Assembly (NCBI GenBank): GCA_034687125.1
Contig: JAQGBZ010000278.1
Coordinates: 20,303 to 84,302 of the forward strand
Direction of reading: 5' to 3'
Length of the DNA stretch: 64,000 nt
DNA from: Neelides folsomi
Taxonomy: Eukaryota > Arthropoda > Collembola > Neelipleona > Neelidae
The notes beneath the pieces are model-generated. The model did not search any database. It had not been told where the DNA came from and saw only the letters and a list, made by a program, of their open reading frames with translations. The translations under genes were made by a program, and so were the position numbers. Positions within the stretch are counted from its first letter, which is position 1; each line of letters starts with the position of its first letter. Positions 1-13,500 of this stretch are shown piece by piece.

Positions 1-312
1 GATTAGGAGTCAGCGAGGAGCAACGAAACCGAGGAGGGAAACAATCGCCGGAACTTTCGCTTCTCCGTGCGGAATGGCTTGTAGGCCGAATTACGTTCCT
101 TATTACTGGGCTTAAAGGAATTAATAATACTTACGGATGTCTTTATGTGAAAATGCAAATTCGGATTTTATGAGAAAATGAATTCAAAATTCCAATTACT
201 ATTTTATTAATTTCTTTAATATTTAACAATTTTAGATAGTTGTTAAAAGATTATCCATTAAGATTCAAATTAACAATGTAAAAAATATTTTGTTTCAAGA
301 TTTCATTTCATT
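1..312. other. 3' flank of the MRI1 gene
   Basis: AT-rich sequence downstream of the minus-strand MRI1 stop codon. A minus-strand AATAAA (TTTATT on the plus strand) lies near position 203 and could be its polyadenylation signal. A short TTTCA repeat sits at about 301-321 and overlaps the stop. Positions 1-110 are GC-richer, but I see no supportable gene there. Confidence 0.4.
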
Positions 313-1944
313 TCATTTCATTGACATTGAATTAATGAGAGAAGCAATTTCTTCTGGTTTAAAAAATCCCTTCTCGGTAAATATCCCTGTAATGAGATTA
401 GCTGGAGTGACGTCAAATGCAGGATTCCACGCTTTCACCCCTATAAATTAAAAGATTGTTATAAGAAAGAAGTATAAGAACAAAATGAGATCTTATTTAC
501 AATTAGCAAATTATTGCATAAAGGTTTAATTTTAAACAGAATTTTAAATCTAACCCTGTGGAGTTAAAAGTTGTCCATTGAAATGCGTAATTTCCTTTTC
601 ATTTCGTTCTTCCACTTCGATTTCCTCTCCTGATCCTAAATGCTCACAAAGAGTCGAAGTTGGAGCTGCAATGTAAAATGGAACTTGATGGTATTTGGCA
701 CTGATGGCGAGCTTAACAATAAAAAGAAAATGGTTAAATATAGTATAATTTAACTAAATATTCTAATTACTAAAATTAATTTTAACAATTACTTATACGC
801 TAGAATAAATCAATAAAGTAGATCTAAATAGTAATATAACTTTCATTAAGTCTTACTTGATAAGTTCCAATTTTGTTAGCCGTGTCTCCATTCTTGACAA
901 CTCGATCGGCCCCAACTACGATCCCATCAATCTTTTTATTCTTTAATAGCCAAGAAACAGCAGAATCACAAATAAGCGTTGATGGAATTCCTTCATGAAG
1001 AAGTTCGAAAGATGTGAGACGAGCACCTTGGTTGTAAGGGCGAGTTTCCGTACAATAACCATGATCTAATAATTATTCAATTTAACATCATGTTTACTAC
1101 TATAACTACTTTGCAATACTAAATATAAAGTGTATTCAATATTCAGCAACATTGAAATAAATCTTCTTCGAAAACTTCAATCTACAAAATTTGTATATCT
1201 CAATAAATTATTTCGAAAATAAAATATATAACAAACGGAAATAAATAATAATGTTCAAATTACTTAAAACTCCCTTTTCAAAAAGTGCCCGGAAAACTCC
1301 AAGTGCCGTTCCATATCCAGCAGTAGCCAGCGACCCCGTATTGCAATGAGTCAACAAAGACACATTTGCCCCTTGGGAAATCTTAAGAATCTCTTCAACC
1401 CCAACTCGACCAATAGCTTTGTTAATGTCAACATCCACTTTTAAAAGATGTTCAATGTAGTTGATGACTCTGGGAGATAAAAATTAAATTCAGTAATCTC
1501 TAATATTAAATAAATTATTTTTTAATTATTTTAATAACTATCTACTTAAAAGCAATTAAATATTTAAAAAACGTACTCTTCTTTTGCCGTTTTAATGTCA
1601 CTGTCCTGTGGAATATTTTGAGCAAAATTGAGCAAAGCGGTTCCTTCCTTCTGCATGTTAACCGCAGTGGGCCGAGCATCTATCAGAGCCTTGACAGAAG
1701 TTTCGAGAAAACCTCGGAGATCACAAATGGTCTGAATGTCATTTGAACGATGAATGACACTTGCAATGGCCAGGGTGCCAACTGTGGCGATGAGCGGAGC
1801 CCCGCGGACTTCCATCCGTTTAATTGAATCGACAGCGTCATGGACGGAGTTTATAGGGCGGTAAGTGAGGTCATGAGGAACTTGGAGTTGATTAAGAACT
1901 TCCAAACTCCCTCGTTGATATTTCAATGATTCCAAGCACGACAT
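313..1944 (-). CDS. MRI1: Methylthioribose-1-phosphate isomerase, five exons
   Basis: Predicted to convert 5-methylthioribose-1-phosphate to 5-methylthioribulose-1-phosphate in the cytosolic methionine salvage pathway. It belongs to the eIF2B-alpha/MtnA fold family. The exons in transcript order are 1944-1577, 1469-1264, 1065-857, 711-555 and 440-313, giving 355 residues, the usual size. Visible family signatures are RGAPLI near residue 47, [18 protein letters not shown] (the MtnA active-site cysteine region), [13 protein letters not shown], the VVGADRV segment with the conserved aspartate, [12 protein letters not shown] and WNPAFDVTP close to the C-terminus. All junctions have GT and AG and keep phase. 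The start is the first ATG, giving [13 protein letters not shown], which aligns with the family N-terminus. The upstream neighbour on the other strand is a FERM-domain gene, 1.56 kb away and divergent. I see no damage; the gene looks intact. Confidence 0.93.
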
Positions 1945-3505
1945 TTTCTCTCTGATGTCTAGATGAAACTAAAATCAAAATTGACCTTACAACTCGTCAA
2001 ACTCTTTGATAACAAAAATCCTATCTTAAATACATATTTTAAGACTTCATGTCTATAAGAAGAAATTATATGTCTCAATGTCAGTGTCTCACTCATGACA
2101 TGACTCATAAATGAGACACTTTAATATTGATAAATATTCAAGATTAACATGCCTATAAAAACATTAATCCTTAAATACGACTCCTAATTGTAATATAATT
2201 ATATAGTCTTTTCGCCTCATAACACATCACTCTCATCATAATAGCTCAAGTAATAAAAAATAACCAGCAATTTTAAATAAATAGACCCGTCGTCGTCAAC
2301 CAGAACTTAAATCATAGTCGTTCAGTTTTAATGGAATGTTCTATAAACCCATATCATATATACATGTATGGTATACATATTTTATGTGGGTAGTTTAAAG
2401 TCTCGTGTTTAAATTCGAATGATGAAAGGACGAAATGATGATGAAATGATAATCATAGGGGAAACGAGAGAGGAACCAAATCAAACCAAGCATTGTTTTT
2501 ATCAAACTTTGATCATCACATGCAATCATATCTCGTATTATGACTTTATTACATACTTGCTTATATTACCACTTATGTATATCTGTATATCTCTTATAAT
2601 GCATTGTTAAATGGTTTATCTCTTTTAACATCTAAACGATTAATCGAAGGAGTTTAAAATGAAGGAGCAAAACATTCAGGTCATCTTGAAAAGAATGTTT
2701 TAATACAAATGGACTATATTTAAAATGCTCAACTCCAGACGAATACTTAACTAATGCATAAATTCTGCTATATTCATTTATGATAACTGCTAAACTGATT
2801 TTCAAACTACGCCCCTGAGAAAGATTGTTAGATAATTAAGTCATTTCGGCTCTTAACTTATCCTACATTAAAAGTATATTTATTTTGCAATCAACTAGTA
2901 GTGGCAATATGGCAAAATTGTGGAAACAGATTTCCTCATAAATACTTTATAATGTTCGTTGACCTCTCTGTGGGAAAATCATTACGAGAGGTCGGTGAAG
3001 ATCAATTATCATTAATATTTCCATTATGGTTTCCTATGCGTAAAAAGCACAAAGGTAGGAGTTGGGAGAGAAGGTTAGTTCTGCGTCAAACTTGTTTCAA
3101 CTCTATCAACCTCAGGTGAATGAAGTGAGGTGTGGAGGTGGAATGGGAAGTTCAGGTGTTCAGCTCAGGTGAGGAAGGTATGAAGTCTATCATAAAGGTA
3201 TAATACCATAAAGTGAAGGTATGAAGAATATGAAGAGAGTTATATGATGACTCACGAATCTAATTATCCTCCCAGAGAGATTTGAGGATTGCGGGGGTGT
3301 GGTATTGTTCTTGTTGGACCAGGAGAGGAAGTGAAGCAGAGGAAGTGAGCTCGTCTGGAATCACCGAAATCACCGGAAGTCGGGTGGTTCGGGAGTCATT
3401 TTCGCGGGAGATGGCGAGAGACTAATCCGTGGGGTGGTGGAGGCTCCCAGACGCCCTTACAACAATATTATTATTTATTCCCTCCCTTCTGCATGACCCT
3501 TCGCC
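1945..3505. promoter_or_regulatory. Divergent intergenic region MRI1 / FRMD
   Basis: About 1.56 kb between two divergently transcribed genes, so it should hold both promoters. The first kilobase is AT-rich. From about 3100 to 3480 the composition shifts to G-rich sequence, with AGGTGAAG-type short repeats and a run of purines, probably the 5' UTR or promoter of the FERM gene. Short open frames at 2419-2610 and 2901-3119 look like chance. Confidence 0.4.
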
Positions 3506-6117
3506 ATGATCCGAAGGAATAGTAAAAGTGACCTCAGGGGCTCCCTCCGATGCACCATCAGACTCCTGGATGACAACGAGGTTCTACAATGCGACTTCCT
3601 GGTAAGGATTTTGTCCTCTGAGCATAGATTGAGGTTTGAGCATTGGGTGTAAATATTTAATTTTCATCTTTGTTTATAGGCCCATCACAAGGGACAATAT
3701 CTCATGGACTTTGTGTGCCGAAGCTTGAACATTGCCGAGAAGGATTATTTCGGACTTCGATTCGTTGACTCGAACAAACAGAGGGTAAGTAATTTAAATA
3801 AATGGGCATTTAGTAGTTTGTTAAATCACTTGGTCTGTTGTTTATTGACATTTGGATTTATAGCATTGGATGGATCTTGGAAAGTTTATTGTGAAACAAC
3901 TAAAAGGTTGGTGAAATATATTTTTTATTTTTAAATAATTCCTTTAATAAGTTTTAAAATAAAGATTTGAGAGTGATTCAAGAAAAGAATGAGTTTCAAT
4001 TTTAAAATTTAAATTTCAGAAATGACTCCATTCATTGTTTGTCTGCGATTCAAATTCTACCCGTGTGACCCAAATCTTTTGAAAGAAGAAGTCACTCGTT
4101 ACCAACTTGTCCTTCAACTTCGACGGGATATGCTCCATGGTCGATTATACTCAACGCTCACTGACATGGCTTCTCTCGTTTCATTCATCCTCCAATGTAA
4201 GCATTTTTAACATTTTGGTAAATTAAAAGAAAATTTAATAATTTTAATAATTAGCCGAGGTTGGGGACTATGATCCGGAACTCAACCCGGGTAACTACGT
4301 GGCAGGATTCGAGCTCGTCAGTCGCCAAAGCCCAGAACTTGAAGAACGGGCCATTGAGTTGCATGGAAAGTTGAAAGGACTCACTCCAGCCGACTCAGAT
4401 GTTCTTTTCCTCAAGAAGGCCGTTGGGTTGGACACGTACGGAGTTGATCCCCATCCTGTGAAGGACCAACAGGGTGAACAAGTTTATGTTGGGATCAACC
4501 ACACGGGAATCAGCACTTTCCAAGGGTCACGCAAATCAACACACTTCAAGTGGTCGCAGATCACAAAGCTCAACTACGAGGCCAAAATGTTCATCATTCA
4601 CCTTTCCATTGCTGAAGATGCAAGGACCAAGGTAAAGATTTTATTTTTTATACACCAGTCCATAAAGTACCTTCTATATTTCTATTTGAAATTTCCAAAT
4701 GATTTTTTAATTTCTATTTATTTTAAATTATTTGGCTTTGACTTCAATTTTTTTTAATATAACGTAATAAATTTTATTTGTAGAAAAAGGAGACGGTTGG
4801 ATTCAAGTGCCAGACATCAAACTCGTGCAAATATCTCTGGAGATGCGCTGTAGAACAAAGACTCTTCTTCAAGTAATTTATTCAACCTTTGACATTTAGA
4901 AAAATATCTCAAAATTGAAAAATCATAAATTAATGAATTTAATATTTTTTTAGCTGTGGATGTGCATCCGACATTCCATTGAGTGTAAGAGGAGGCGGCA
5001 TGATTTTTGGATCTCGATTCCGTTACTCTGGCAGAGTTCAACGTGAAATCTTGGAAGATCCCGGTCCACTTCGTGCATTGGACGGAGCCATCCAACGAAC
5101 TCCGCTTTATCGATCTCTAACAACAGGAGGTTTAAGGGACAAAACCAGATCGCTTCCTCATTCCCCGATGACCCTCGGTGGTTATGGAAGTTTGCCAAGG
5201 TCCAACCATTCGGCTCCTCCAGCTGATTGCCGAATGGATGCCATGAACCTCGGCTCTTCGACTTCGCTTCCATTGTCAACTCTCTCGTCTCCTTATTGTC
5301 CCGAACACACCCTGCCTCTCTTGGAGACACTTCCAGAAGGATCAGCAAGGGAAGAAGGAAAAGGTGAAAAAATTTAAAATTTATTATAATTTATTCCCCT
5401 CCATTATGCAACTTTTATTTATGGATATGAAAGTCACAGTTAGGATCAGAATCATAATGAACAATGTTTTCAAAATTTTATCAATTTATGGTATTGGTTT
5501 ATGAATTTGATTCAATTTACATTGCAAAAGGGGGATTATTCCGGTTTATTCGGTTTATATGTCAAAAGTGTTAGAAATGGATTTTGCGGGTAAAATTTAA
5601 ATATTCGTGTTATGACTTCTTGTTAAATCGATAAAGAGTTGTATAATGAAGGAGGTAGGGGAGCCTTGGGAGCTCCCACATTCATCTCATTCCTCAAATT
5701 GATGTTTCGTGTCGTAGAAGAAGGTGAAATGGCCGGAGCTAGTGGAAATCCTTCTGACCCTCCGCCAATCGATCCAGGTAACATTTAATATTTAATTCCT
5801 CATCTCCGCTTGGACTCAAAAAAAACTTTTTTTTTTCTTTCCCAGCCTTCATGGCAGCCTTTGAAGGTGAAGGAGGACGAAAGCGAGTGAAGGACGGAGA
5901 AGGTCGTCAGATGCTTCTGTCCGTCTCAAAGATCTTTCTCGTGTGTCTTTGTTGTGTGTGTACGGCGCTCCTTCTCGTCGCCGTCCTGGCCATTGAAATG
6001 GACGTTGAACTTTGCCACCGGATGAGGAAAATTCCGGAGGTCGAGTTGTTTCAAACAGAACTCTACGAACCTTTCAAGGTCTTCATCAGAGATAAGCTCG
6101 GATCACGCCAATTTTAA
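3506..6117 (+). CDS. FERM-domain protein, FRMD3/FRMD5 type, nine exons
   Basis: Membrane-linked cytoskeletal adaptor of the FRMD3/FRMD5 group. Exons are 3506-3601, 3680-3784, 3864-3906, 4020-4196, 4255-4631, 4784-4872, 4954-5363, 5718-5777 and 5846-6117, giving 542 residues. The FERM domain runs from about residue 14 to 300: [10 protein letters not shown] (F1), [34 protein letters not shown] (F2), [13 protein letters not shown] and GISTFQG (F3). The FERM-adjacent segment follows with [11 protein letters not shown] low-complexity Ser/Pro linker precedes a single hydrophobic segment near the C-terminus (about residues 480-505). The last 40 residues include [19 protein letters not shown], which matches the short luminal or extracellular tail of vertebrate FRMD3/5. 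Exon 8 could use an acceptor 3 nt further on (start 5721). AATAAA at 6500-6505 may end the transcript. FRMD3 and FRMD5 cannot be told apart by eye. Confidence 0.92.
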
Positions 6118-7676
6118 AAGCCGAATTAAACCTCCTCATCATCCCGTACAAAAGATGTGAGCCAAGGGCCAACGTGCACTCCAACACACTTCTTCGCAAA
6201 AATCTCAAATTTTTCTCCTTTTATGCTTAAGAATCAAATTTTGGGGATTTCCATTTATAGGAGGAACTGGCAATGGTTGGGAAAAAATGGTTAAAAAGTT
6301 TAAAATGCACTTAAAGTGGTTTGAAATGCTTTCTTAAGGCCTAAATAATATTTTATGTGAGTGAGATGAAGAGAAGCCGAAAGTTTGGTCCATTTGAAGT
6401 TAATGGAAGAGAAGCAATAAGGAAGCGACGAGGATAAAGGGCAATTATTTAAATGATCTTTCAATCCTTATAACTAAAACTAATGGGATATTTTATGTAA
6501 ATAAAATTCATTTTTAAGTATTTCGGCATTTGGCCAAATACAAAGGGTTAATTAAGGCCATTCAGGGGGGCTTTTAATTATTAGAGAACTACTATTAAAT
6601 ATAAATATTATATTTATTTTCTTAGAAAGAATTCTTAGCTGCTGATGACCTCATTCAGATTTATTACTTCTATTTTTAATATAATTGATATAATTTGACT
6701 AATTTAATTTTAATTTCGTTGATATTCATGGAACATTTGCATCTCCACAGACAAGTATTATTATTTTATCGTTGTTTAAGTATAGGGTCTAGTCACACAC
6801 ATTGTGGACAAACACATTCCCTTTTATGGTTTTTACATATTCATCATTTGGAATACTCAGGAACAATTTTATTCAGATTCTCATTATATTAAATAACACA
6901 ACATTCCAAGTCTCAAATACTTCCGCGTTTAAATATATTATATGCATTACTTTTATTATAAGAAACTCTCAGTTTTGAAAACAATTTACCAAAAATGTTA
7001 AGGCAGGAAATACTTAAATTGAAAGCTTGGTTTTCACTCAATCGACCCATTTTTCAATTCAGCTTCAATATGAATGAAATACATGTGTATTAATGGTTGT
7101 GGTAATGGTGGTGAGTAATAACATTTAAGGAGTTTGGTATTGTCTTGTATTTTATAGAATAGTTGGGACCGTGTTACTCAAATGTGGGATTACGTAAAGT
7201 TGTTAGATCGTTCGTAAAGTGCAATTGTATTAAGTAATTAGAAATATAAATCATATAAATATTTTGTTTAATCACCTTAAAAGCTTTATTTTTCAAATTA
7301 TTATTATTTTAATGAAGAGTTTATTTTAAATATGACTAACGTCTATCACACTATACGTATTATCTATATAATATTTATATCAATATTATTTTGGGATCTT
7401 TCAAATATATATTATACAAATAATTGTTTATCAATATTGTTTTATGATTTATGAATTGTAATATTTTTGGCATATGGTTTTAATTTATATTAAGTGAAGC
7501 TGACCGAATAAACCAAATCTTTGCTTCAACAACTTTTTTATTGTCATTTTTAAAAATACTTCATATTCAGCACTCATATCGAAGAATAAACATTGAAAAA
7601 ATGTTAAATGAAAAACAAGAAAACCAAAAATTAATATTCCGATATAAAATAAAAGAACCTAACATTTTTGTGTTAC
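6118..7676. other. Convergent intergenic region FRMD / GPN1
   Basis: About 1.56 kb of AT-rich DNA between two genes that end towards each other. It holds the 3' UTRs: AATAAA on the plus strand at 6500-6505 for the FERM gene, and on the minus strand at about 7542-7537 for GPN1. No gene is supported; the short open frames at 6695-6892 and 7541-7729 have AT-driven composition. Confidence 0.5.
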
Positions 7677-9253
7677 CTAGTTTTCTTCCATTTCTTCAAG
7701 TCGGGAAATCTTTGAAAATGATGCATTGAAATTCCTTTCTTCTTGTTCGTCATCTGAAATTAAGAAAATTAGTTAATTTCATTATAAGTTTAATTATTAT
7801 AAATAGTCAAGTGCAAAGTAATTGTAATGAGTAAAATAGTAAAAGTAAAGTTTGTATAATTTAACAAATGAAATAATTCTTACCTTCAATGATAGTGGAA
7901 TTGTCAGAGTCAGAGTCTTCATCAACATGAAATGTTCTGTCAGTTAAACCAGATCCACCGTCTAGGAGTGACAAAGTCGAGAAAAGACGACTTGACGAAT
8001 CTGTCGTGACTTGAGCATCCCTTTTAAGCCTCCTTTTCTGTCGTTCTATTTCTCTCACGATTTCCTTTTCCTTTTCCTTTCTTTGAGCAATGTAAACAGG
8101 AAGAAAGTGTCTGTAAAAATCATCATTGAACATTGATTAATTAAAATTATGTTAACCATTGAATAGCAAAAAATAATAATAAATAATTATAAATTAAGAA
8201 TAAAAATTTAATAACTCACTCATAATATTCTTTAACACATCTCTCTGTTAAATCATATAATGATGGAATTCCAGTTCCTACTTTGGCCGATACCACGCAA
8301 GTGTCAATCACTTTATACAATTCTTCAAGATGTAAAACTAATGAAGATGCTAGTGATGCGGAATAGCCCTCTTCTTTCTGAATCTCGTCTTCAATCGCTT
8401 CAAAATCAGTCATCCAATTAAGAACATTTTTAGGATCAACTTCATCACACTGAAAAATAAATATTCTTTTGTTAAATAAAGGAGAAGAGATAACTTTTTG
8501 TATTAGAGAATTAACGCTTTATAATAATAATTAATAAAATATAAATTCGACAAAAAGCTCACTTTGTTTAAAACGATAGCCAAAGGTAATTGAGATTTGT
8601 ATAAGATCGATGTGGCGAGAGTCATCGTCTGAACAAAGCTAATAGGATTTTGAGCGATGAGGAGATCCGTGACGTACATCATGATCGTTGGGAAAGTGTT
8701 TGCTAAAGTTTCCGTAATGATTTGACCCGAAGCACTCCACAAAAAAATTTCGATTTGACCAGGAGTGTCAATAAGAATATACTTGTGGTTTTTCCCCTTT
8801 TCTACAAGAAGGTCCACAACTTGATTAAAATTAACACTGTAGAGATTAAGTGCCGTGATGATGGCTCCATTTGGCCCCAATTTGTGTTCTTTCATCAGAT
8901 TGCTCGCACTTATCGTGTCTCGAATATCTGGAATCACAAGAAACAAATTACACTTTTTTCTATTTACCTGTAATCAATTGCACTCAACTCAACAAGAATT
9001 CAACATTTTACAAATTGAGAAAAAAACTATTTATTCACTCACCAATATTGACAGGGAAAGGGCAACTGATACAAGCAGGATCAAGGTTAACAATGTATGG
9101 GGGAGTTCCTTTGGCTATCAGATCCGCCGTAACTCGTTGGACAAGAGTTGTCTTTCCCGAAGCAGCCAAACCCATCATGATGAGAACTGTCGGCTTTTCC
9201 GTCTTGACTTCTGAACCTCCTGCAACTGAAGCTCCTTCTTGCTCCATCTCCAT
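7677..9253 (-). CDS. GPN1: GPN-loop GTPase 1, five coding exons
   Basis: Small GTPase that acts with GPN3 in cytoplasmic assembly and nuclear import of RNA polymerase II. Coding exons in transcript order are 9253-9043, 8927-8563, 8449-8220, 8110-7884 and 7753-7677, giving 369 residues. Visible motifs are the P-loop GLAASGKTT near residue 28, [12 protein letters not shown], the family-defining GPN insertion LGPNGAI, the G3 motif [15 protein letters not shown] and the G4 motif NKCD, which spans the exon 2/3 junction. The C-terminal third is charged, with a likely coiled coil of Arg, Lys and Glu, then an acidic DEDSDSDN stretch. The start ATG lies two bases inside an exon preceded by TTTAG; an upstream untranslated exon seems to end at 9446. 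The domain set is complete and all junctions keep phase. Human GPN1 is of similar length. Confidence 0.95.
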
Positions 9254-9445
9254 CCCTAAATATCAGAAATAATTTAACATTAATAATATTAATATACAAT
9301 ACAAAACAAGTCTACAATCTACAATAATCAGACAGAATCAAAATTTTATACTATATATATAATTTCTTAAAACCATTATTTAAAAATATTAAAAAGACAA
9401 TAGTTAGCATTTATTTGTTTAATAAAAATGTAAGCTAATATTTAC

Positions 9446-9500
9446 CGGAACCTGATTTTTAGGAGTATTCGGATTCGGATTCGGATTCGGATCGGTGTAG
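9446..9500 (-). other. Probable 5' untranslated exon of GPN1
   Basis: On the minus strand a donor GGTAAATATT at 9446/9445 pairs with the acceptor TTTAG just before 9255, giving a 5' UTR intron of about 190 nt. The exon body contains a hexamer repeat (GGATTC on the plus strand, about 9467-9494). Where transcription starts cannot be read from the sequence, so the far end is a guess. Confidence 0.45.
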
Positions 9501-10501
9501 GATCTGTAGGAATTTCTTCGGTTTCGTTTTAGAACTTTTCTTCTGACTTGGCTCCAAAAGAATTCGCAATTTATTTCTCAAAGTTTAGCATAGGGTTAGA
9601 TGACGAATAATGAAGATTTGAATCTGTGACAAGAGATGGCATGCCGTAAGGGTCTCGTCTTTCCCGTTCCTCCCAAAAACTAAAACTGTATTTGTGTTAT
9701 GTATAGGAATCTATCTGGTATTTTGTATATACATAGGTATACGAATGTACAATATTTGTTTATGTATAACTTCCAATGGTATTCTTTCTATCCTATGCTA
9801 TGATATTTATCCTTAACTTTCGTGAACGTGGACGTGGGCCGGTGAAAATCTCCGCGACGGTCGAGGGAGTTTCCGAAAGATTTCCTTTTGAATCAATATC
9901 CAAGTGAAATCTCCTCCCCTCCTTCCAGATACATTTCAAACAACTCGAGAAAAATGATGAGCCAGCGAATCCTCATGAATTTACCTCTCCCCTCTTCTCT
10001 CTCCATCATCTTTTTTCTTCTGCCTCCCCCACATGCGATTACATTTAGAATCGTAAATCGCAAATTGAAGGTTCCGACTCAGACTTTCCCTTTTAGAGGG
10101 GATGCGATCAATCAGATGGAGATTCAATTCAAACCAATTCAATTCCTTCAAAATCGGAGCCCGAGAGACGATCGGTCACTTTGGGCCCTCTGAAAGGCCT
10201 TCAAGGGGAAAATGGTAAATCTGGAATTTATTCACACCCGTACTTGACGTGCTCTTATGATCAGATTATGGGAATTTCAAATTTTGAACTTTTCCGTGCC
10301 AAGAATTTCAATTTCAATGTTCGAAGTTTCATAAAAGCTTTTAATAACAAAAACAATAATGATAATAAGACATTAATTAACATTATAAGTTTAACTGTTT
10401 AATAGGACTGTAGTAAGTTCATTTTTTACATTGAGCGAATAAATACTATAATAATAAAAATAAAATAATTATTTGAAATATATGAAATAAGAATCCATGT
10501 T
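9501..10501. other. Intergenic region upstream of GPN1
   Basis: About 1 kb between the GPN1 5' end and the stop of the next minus-strand gene. It should hold the GPN1 promoter and the 3' UTR of the secreted-protein gene, with a candidate minus-strand AATAAA near 10230. Open frames at 9888-10193 and 10181-10402 have no recognisable product. Confidence 0.35.
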
Positions 10502-13500
10502 TTATGGCTTATACATATGCATTCGTCGTTGTTGAGAATATTGAGGATTTGGCGAATATTCCGTATCAGGATAATGTGGATCGGAATATAATGAACTTTG
10601 TGGGTATTGCGAAGAACTTGCTGGGTATTGAGTATCCTCATATTGTGAATTTAATTGCGAATGTTGTTGTAAATGCTGAGAATATTGGTCATGAAGGTCA
10701 TGTTGATGTCGAGCCTGTTGGCGCTGAAGTTGATGTTGTTCTTCAACTGACTGAGGACTCATTTGATTCATTTGACTCATTGGATTCTGATGATGCTGAT
10801 GATTCTGATGACGAGGAATGTCATTATGTTCCTCGATCTGTTGATGGTGTTGGTTGTGTTGGCGGAGATGCGGTTGTTGTTTAAGATGTGGTTGTTGTTT
10901 AACACGTTGCTGTTCAAGTTGACGAGCGAGTTGTTGTCTCAAAACCATTTGTTTCATTGCCTCTCTCTCAATCAATTGTTTTTGGAGTTGAATGGTGGCT
11001 CTCTCCCTTGCCAAAGTCTCTTCCTCGACCCGTCTCGCTTCTGCCAATTGATGCTCCATGAAATGAGCTCGGAGGAATTCAAGTCTCCTTTGCTTCTTTC
11101 CTATTTTTCCTCCTGGTGTTCTTTTCCTCTTGTTGTAAGTTGGAATCCGCTTCCGGTCGTCGCGCCTTCTCACACCTTGATAGCTCCCAATGTACGGAGT
11201 ATTGGAATTGTAATTAGAATAAGTAGCTCCGTTCCAAGCTGCAGGCAAACCCAAATTCTCAAGATTCATCATCATATTGAAAGGATTGGAAATGGGCAAT
11301 TCACCAACACCATTGTTGTACATGTTGGCCAGCATTTTAAATGGAGTCATTGCATAACTGACCATTTGACCAGTTTCTGGAGTGATTTTATCAAGCAATG
11401 ACGGATCTCGACGGGTTTTGGTGTAATCGAGGAGTTCTATAGGCGGAACTAATGCTGGACGGGTTGAGGTCATGTGGACCATGTTGACATTGGGACGAGG
11501 GGTGTATTGTTGGAACCTCATTTGACGGACCAAGTTCATGTCAGGGTTTCTGGTCAGGAGACCAGCAAAGTCTTCTTCACGACGAAGAGGACGTTTCTGT
11601 TGTCTTCCGTATAAATAATCTGTGATGATGTCTCGCTTTCCTCTTGGGCTTTTTGAATGATTCTTTTCATAATGGGAGGAAAGGACTGGTGGTGGGACGG
11701 GGACAGCTCTTATTAATTCATTCTCTTTTCCAGAAATCATCACAACCCCCACTGGAAATTAAAAGGTCATTAGTTAAATATTAAAACCATTATATCATGA
11801 CACAAACTCTAAAATTTCTAATAAAGTCCCTTGTTTAATAAATAATTTAAGAAAATAAATATAATGTAAATGGAATTTGAGAGTCAACAAGAAAGGGAAA
11901 GAATTTTCCTTGTGATGTTTTGTATGTCCGGGAGTCAATAAGTTTGAGTTTATTTGGTCTTGTGGAATTTCGGTTTTTCGAGTGCCGAATTGTTTCGGAG
12001 GAATTTGGGGGGATTTTGTGAGTGAGTGGCAGTTGAGTTGCCGTTTGTTTATTTAGGATCCATGTTGAGTGGAGTTGTAATTGGGCGAGTGGAGAGGAGA
12101 AGGATGGAACTCCAACGCTCTCGTCCTCCCTCCACAAATAAGGCACGGAGAAGAAAAAACAGATTTTTACCTTCCTTTTATCTAATAAGTATATCGACAC
12201 TTAAAAAACCTTTCCCGTTCGAGCATTCTTTCTAATAAGGGAGCCATATGATGGGAAGGGTCGAGGGCCTTCGAGACTTTAATGCCTTTGTGCCCAATAA
12301 GGCCACAAAGGACGAGGGCCCAAATCCTCCCCAACCGATTTTGAATCTTTTGAACAAGTCTTCTATTTACATACATATTTGAAATACATAATGTAAATAG
12401 AAAATGCTCATTACTGAATTCTGAGTGAGTAGGATTACTCTGCATATTAACCAATGTACAAAATATTTATAAGATATGCATATTGTATATGCTGTGTTAG
12501 TATTTAGTAAGTATTTATCTCTTGTGTAAACTCCCGACGTGCCATGAGGAAAGATGTATGCAAATATGATGTGATGTGTATGATGAGATCGAGGGTTTTG
12601 TGTATTTTTCAATTTGGGTTTACGTGCAAAGACTCCTTTGACTCTCAGTTACGAACAACTTGAGAAACTTGAGATGAAAGAGAGTATTTAAGAGAATCTT
12701 CTTTGGGAGCTCGAGTCAATACACGCGGAATTTGCTTACAAACTTCATCCTTCAACTACCATTTTTGCACGTAATGTGTGGAAGTGGGGAGGAATGATGA
12801 ACAGAGTTTGCAGGAGTCGGAGGGAGAAGAAGACTATTCCTCAAATATCCTGACTATCCAAACTATCCTTTTATGCATCTTCGAGGGTGGAGACGGAGAG
12901 GGATCGATCCACAGTTCCACACACGCCTCAACACGCCAACACCCTTCGTTTACGTTTTATTTTTCATAAGCATCTCAAACAACGAAAATTTTTACAAAAC
13001 TTTGAATTACAAAATTTTCAATTCGTATTCATTTCCATATTTTAGATAAATCCTCTAATTATAATTTTTCAAAGATGCTATAACTTTTTAATACTTTTGA
13101 AAGAGGCTTCAGGGAATCTTTTTTTATTTTAAAAAATCCTGAATTTTTAAAAGCTTATTAAAAGTTTTATTTGACCATTTTGATAATACACTTAAAAGTA
13201 TTGTATTCTAAACATTCCGAGTAGAAATGATTGTATGAATTGTATGAATTACAAGACAAAAACCAATATTTGTACATGAGAAATGTAAAAACTTCCAAGT
13301 TGAGTTAAAAGTCAACTTGACGAGACATTCAATTAAGTGAGATGGGGAAAAAATTCCACGGAGTAAAAAGTAGCGGAATGTATTAAAATGCTATGTGTTG
13401 GAATTGTTAGAGGAATCTATTGAGCCCGAAAGGGTGCAATTACTCGATCATGCTTTCAAAGACAGATACATTTGTATGACTCATATAACTATAAAAGATA

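Noticed and set aside
4950-5348. A 132-codon minus-strand frame antisense to FRMD exon 7.
   Set aside because: It lies wholly opposite a well-supported exon and has no recognisable content.
10504-11401. Long plus-strand frames (10504-10884 and 10763-11401), one rich in Asp/Ser/Val.
   Set aside because: They are the antisense shadow of the Gln/His-rich exon; CAT/CAA repeats on one strand read as Asp, Val and Leu on the other.
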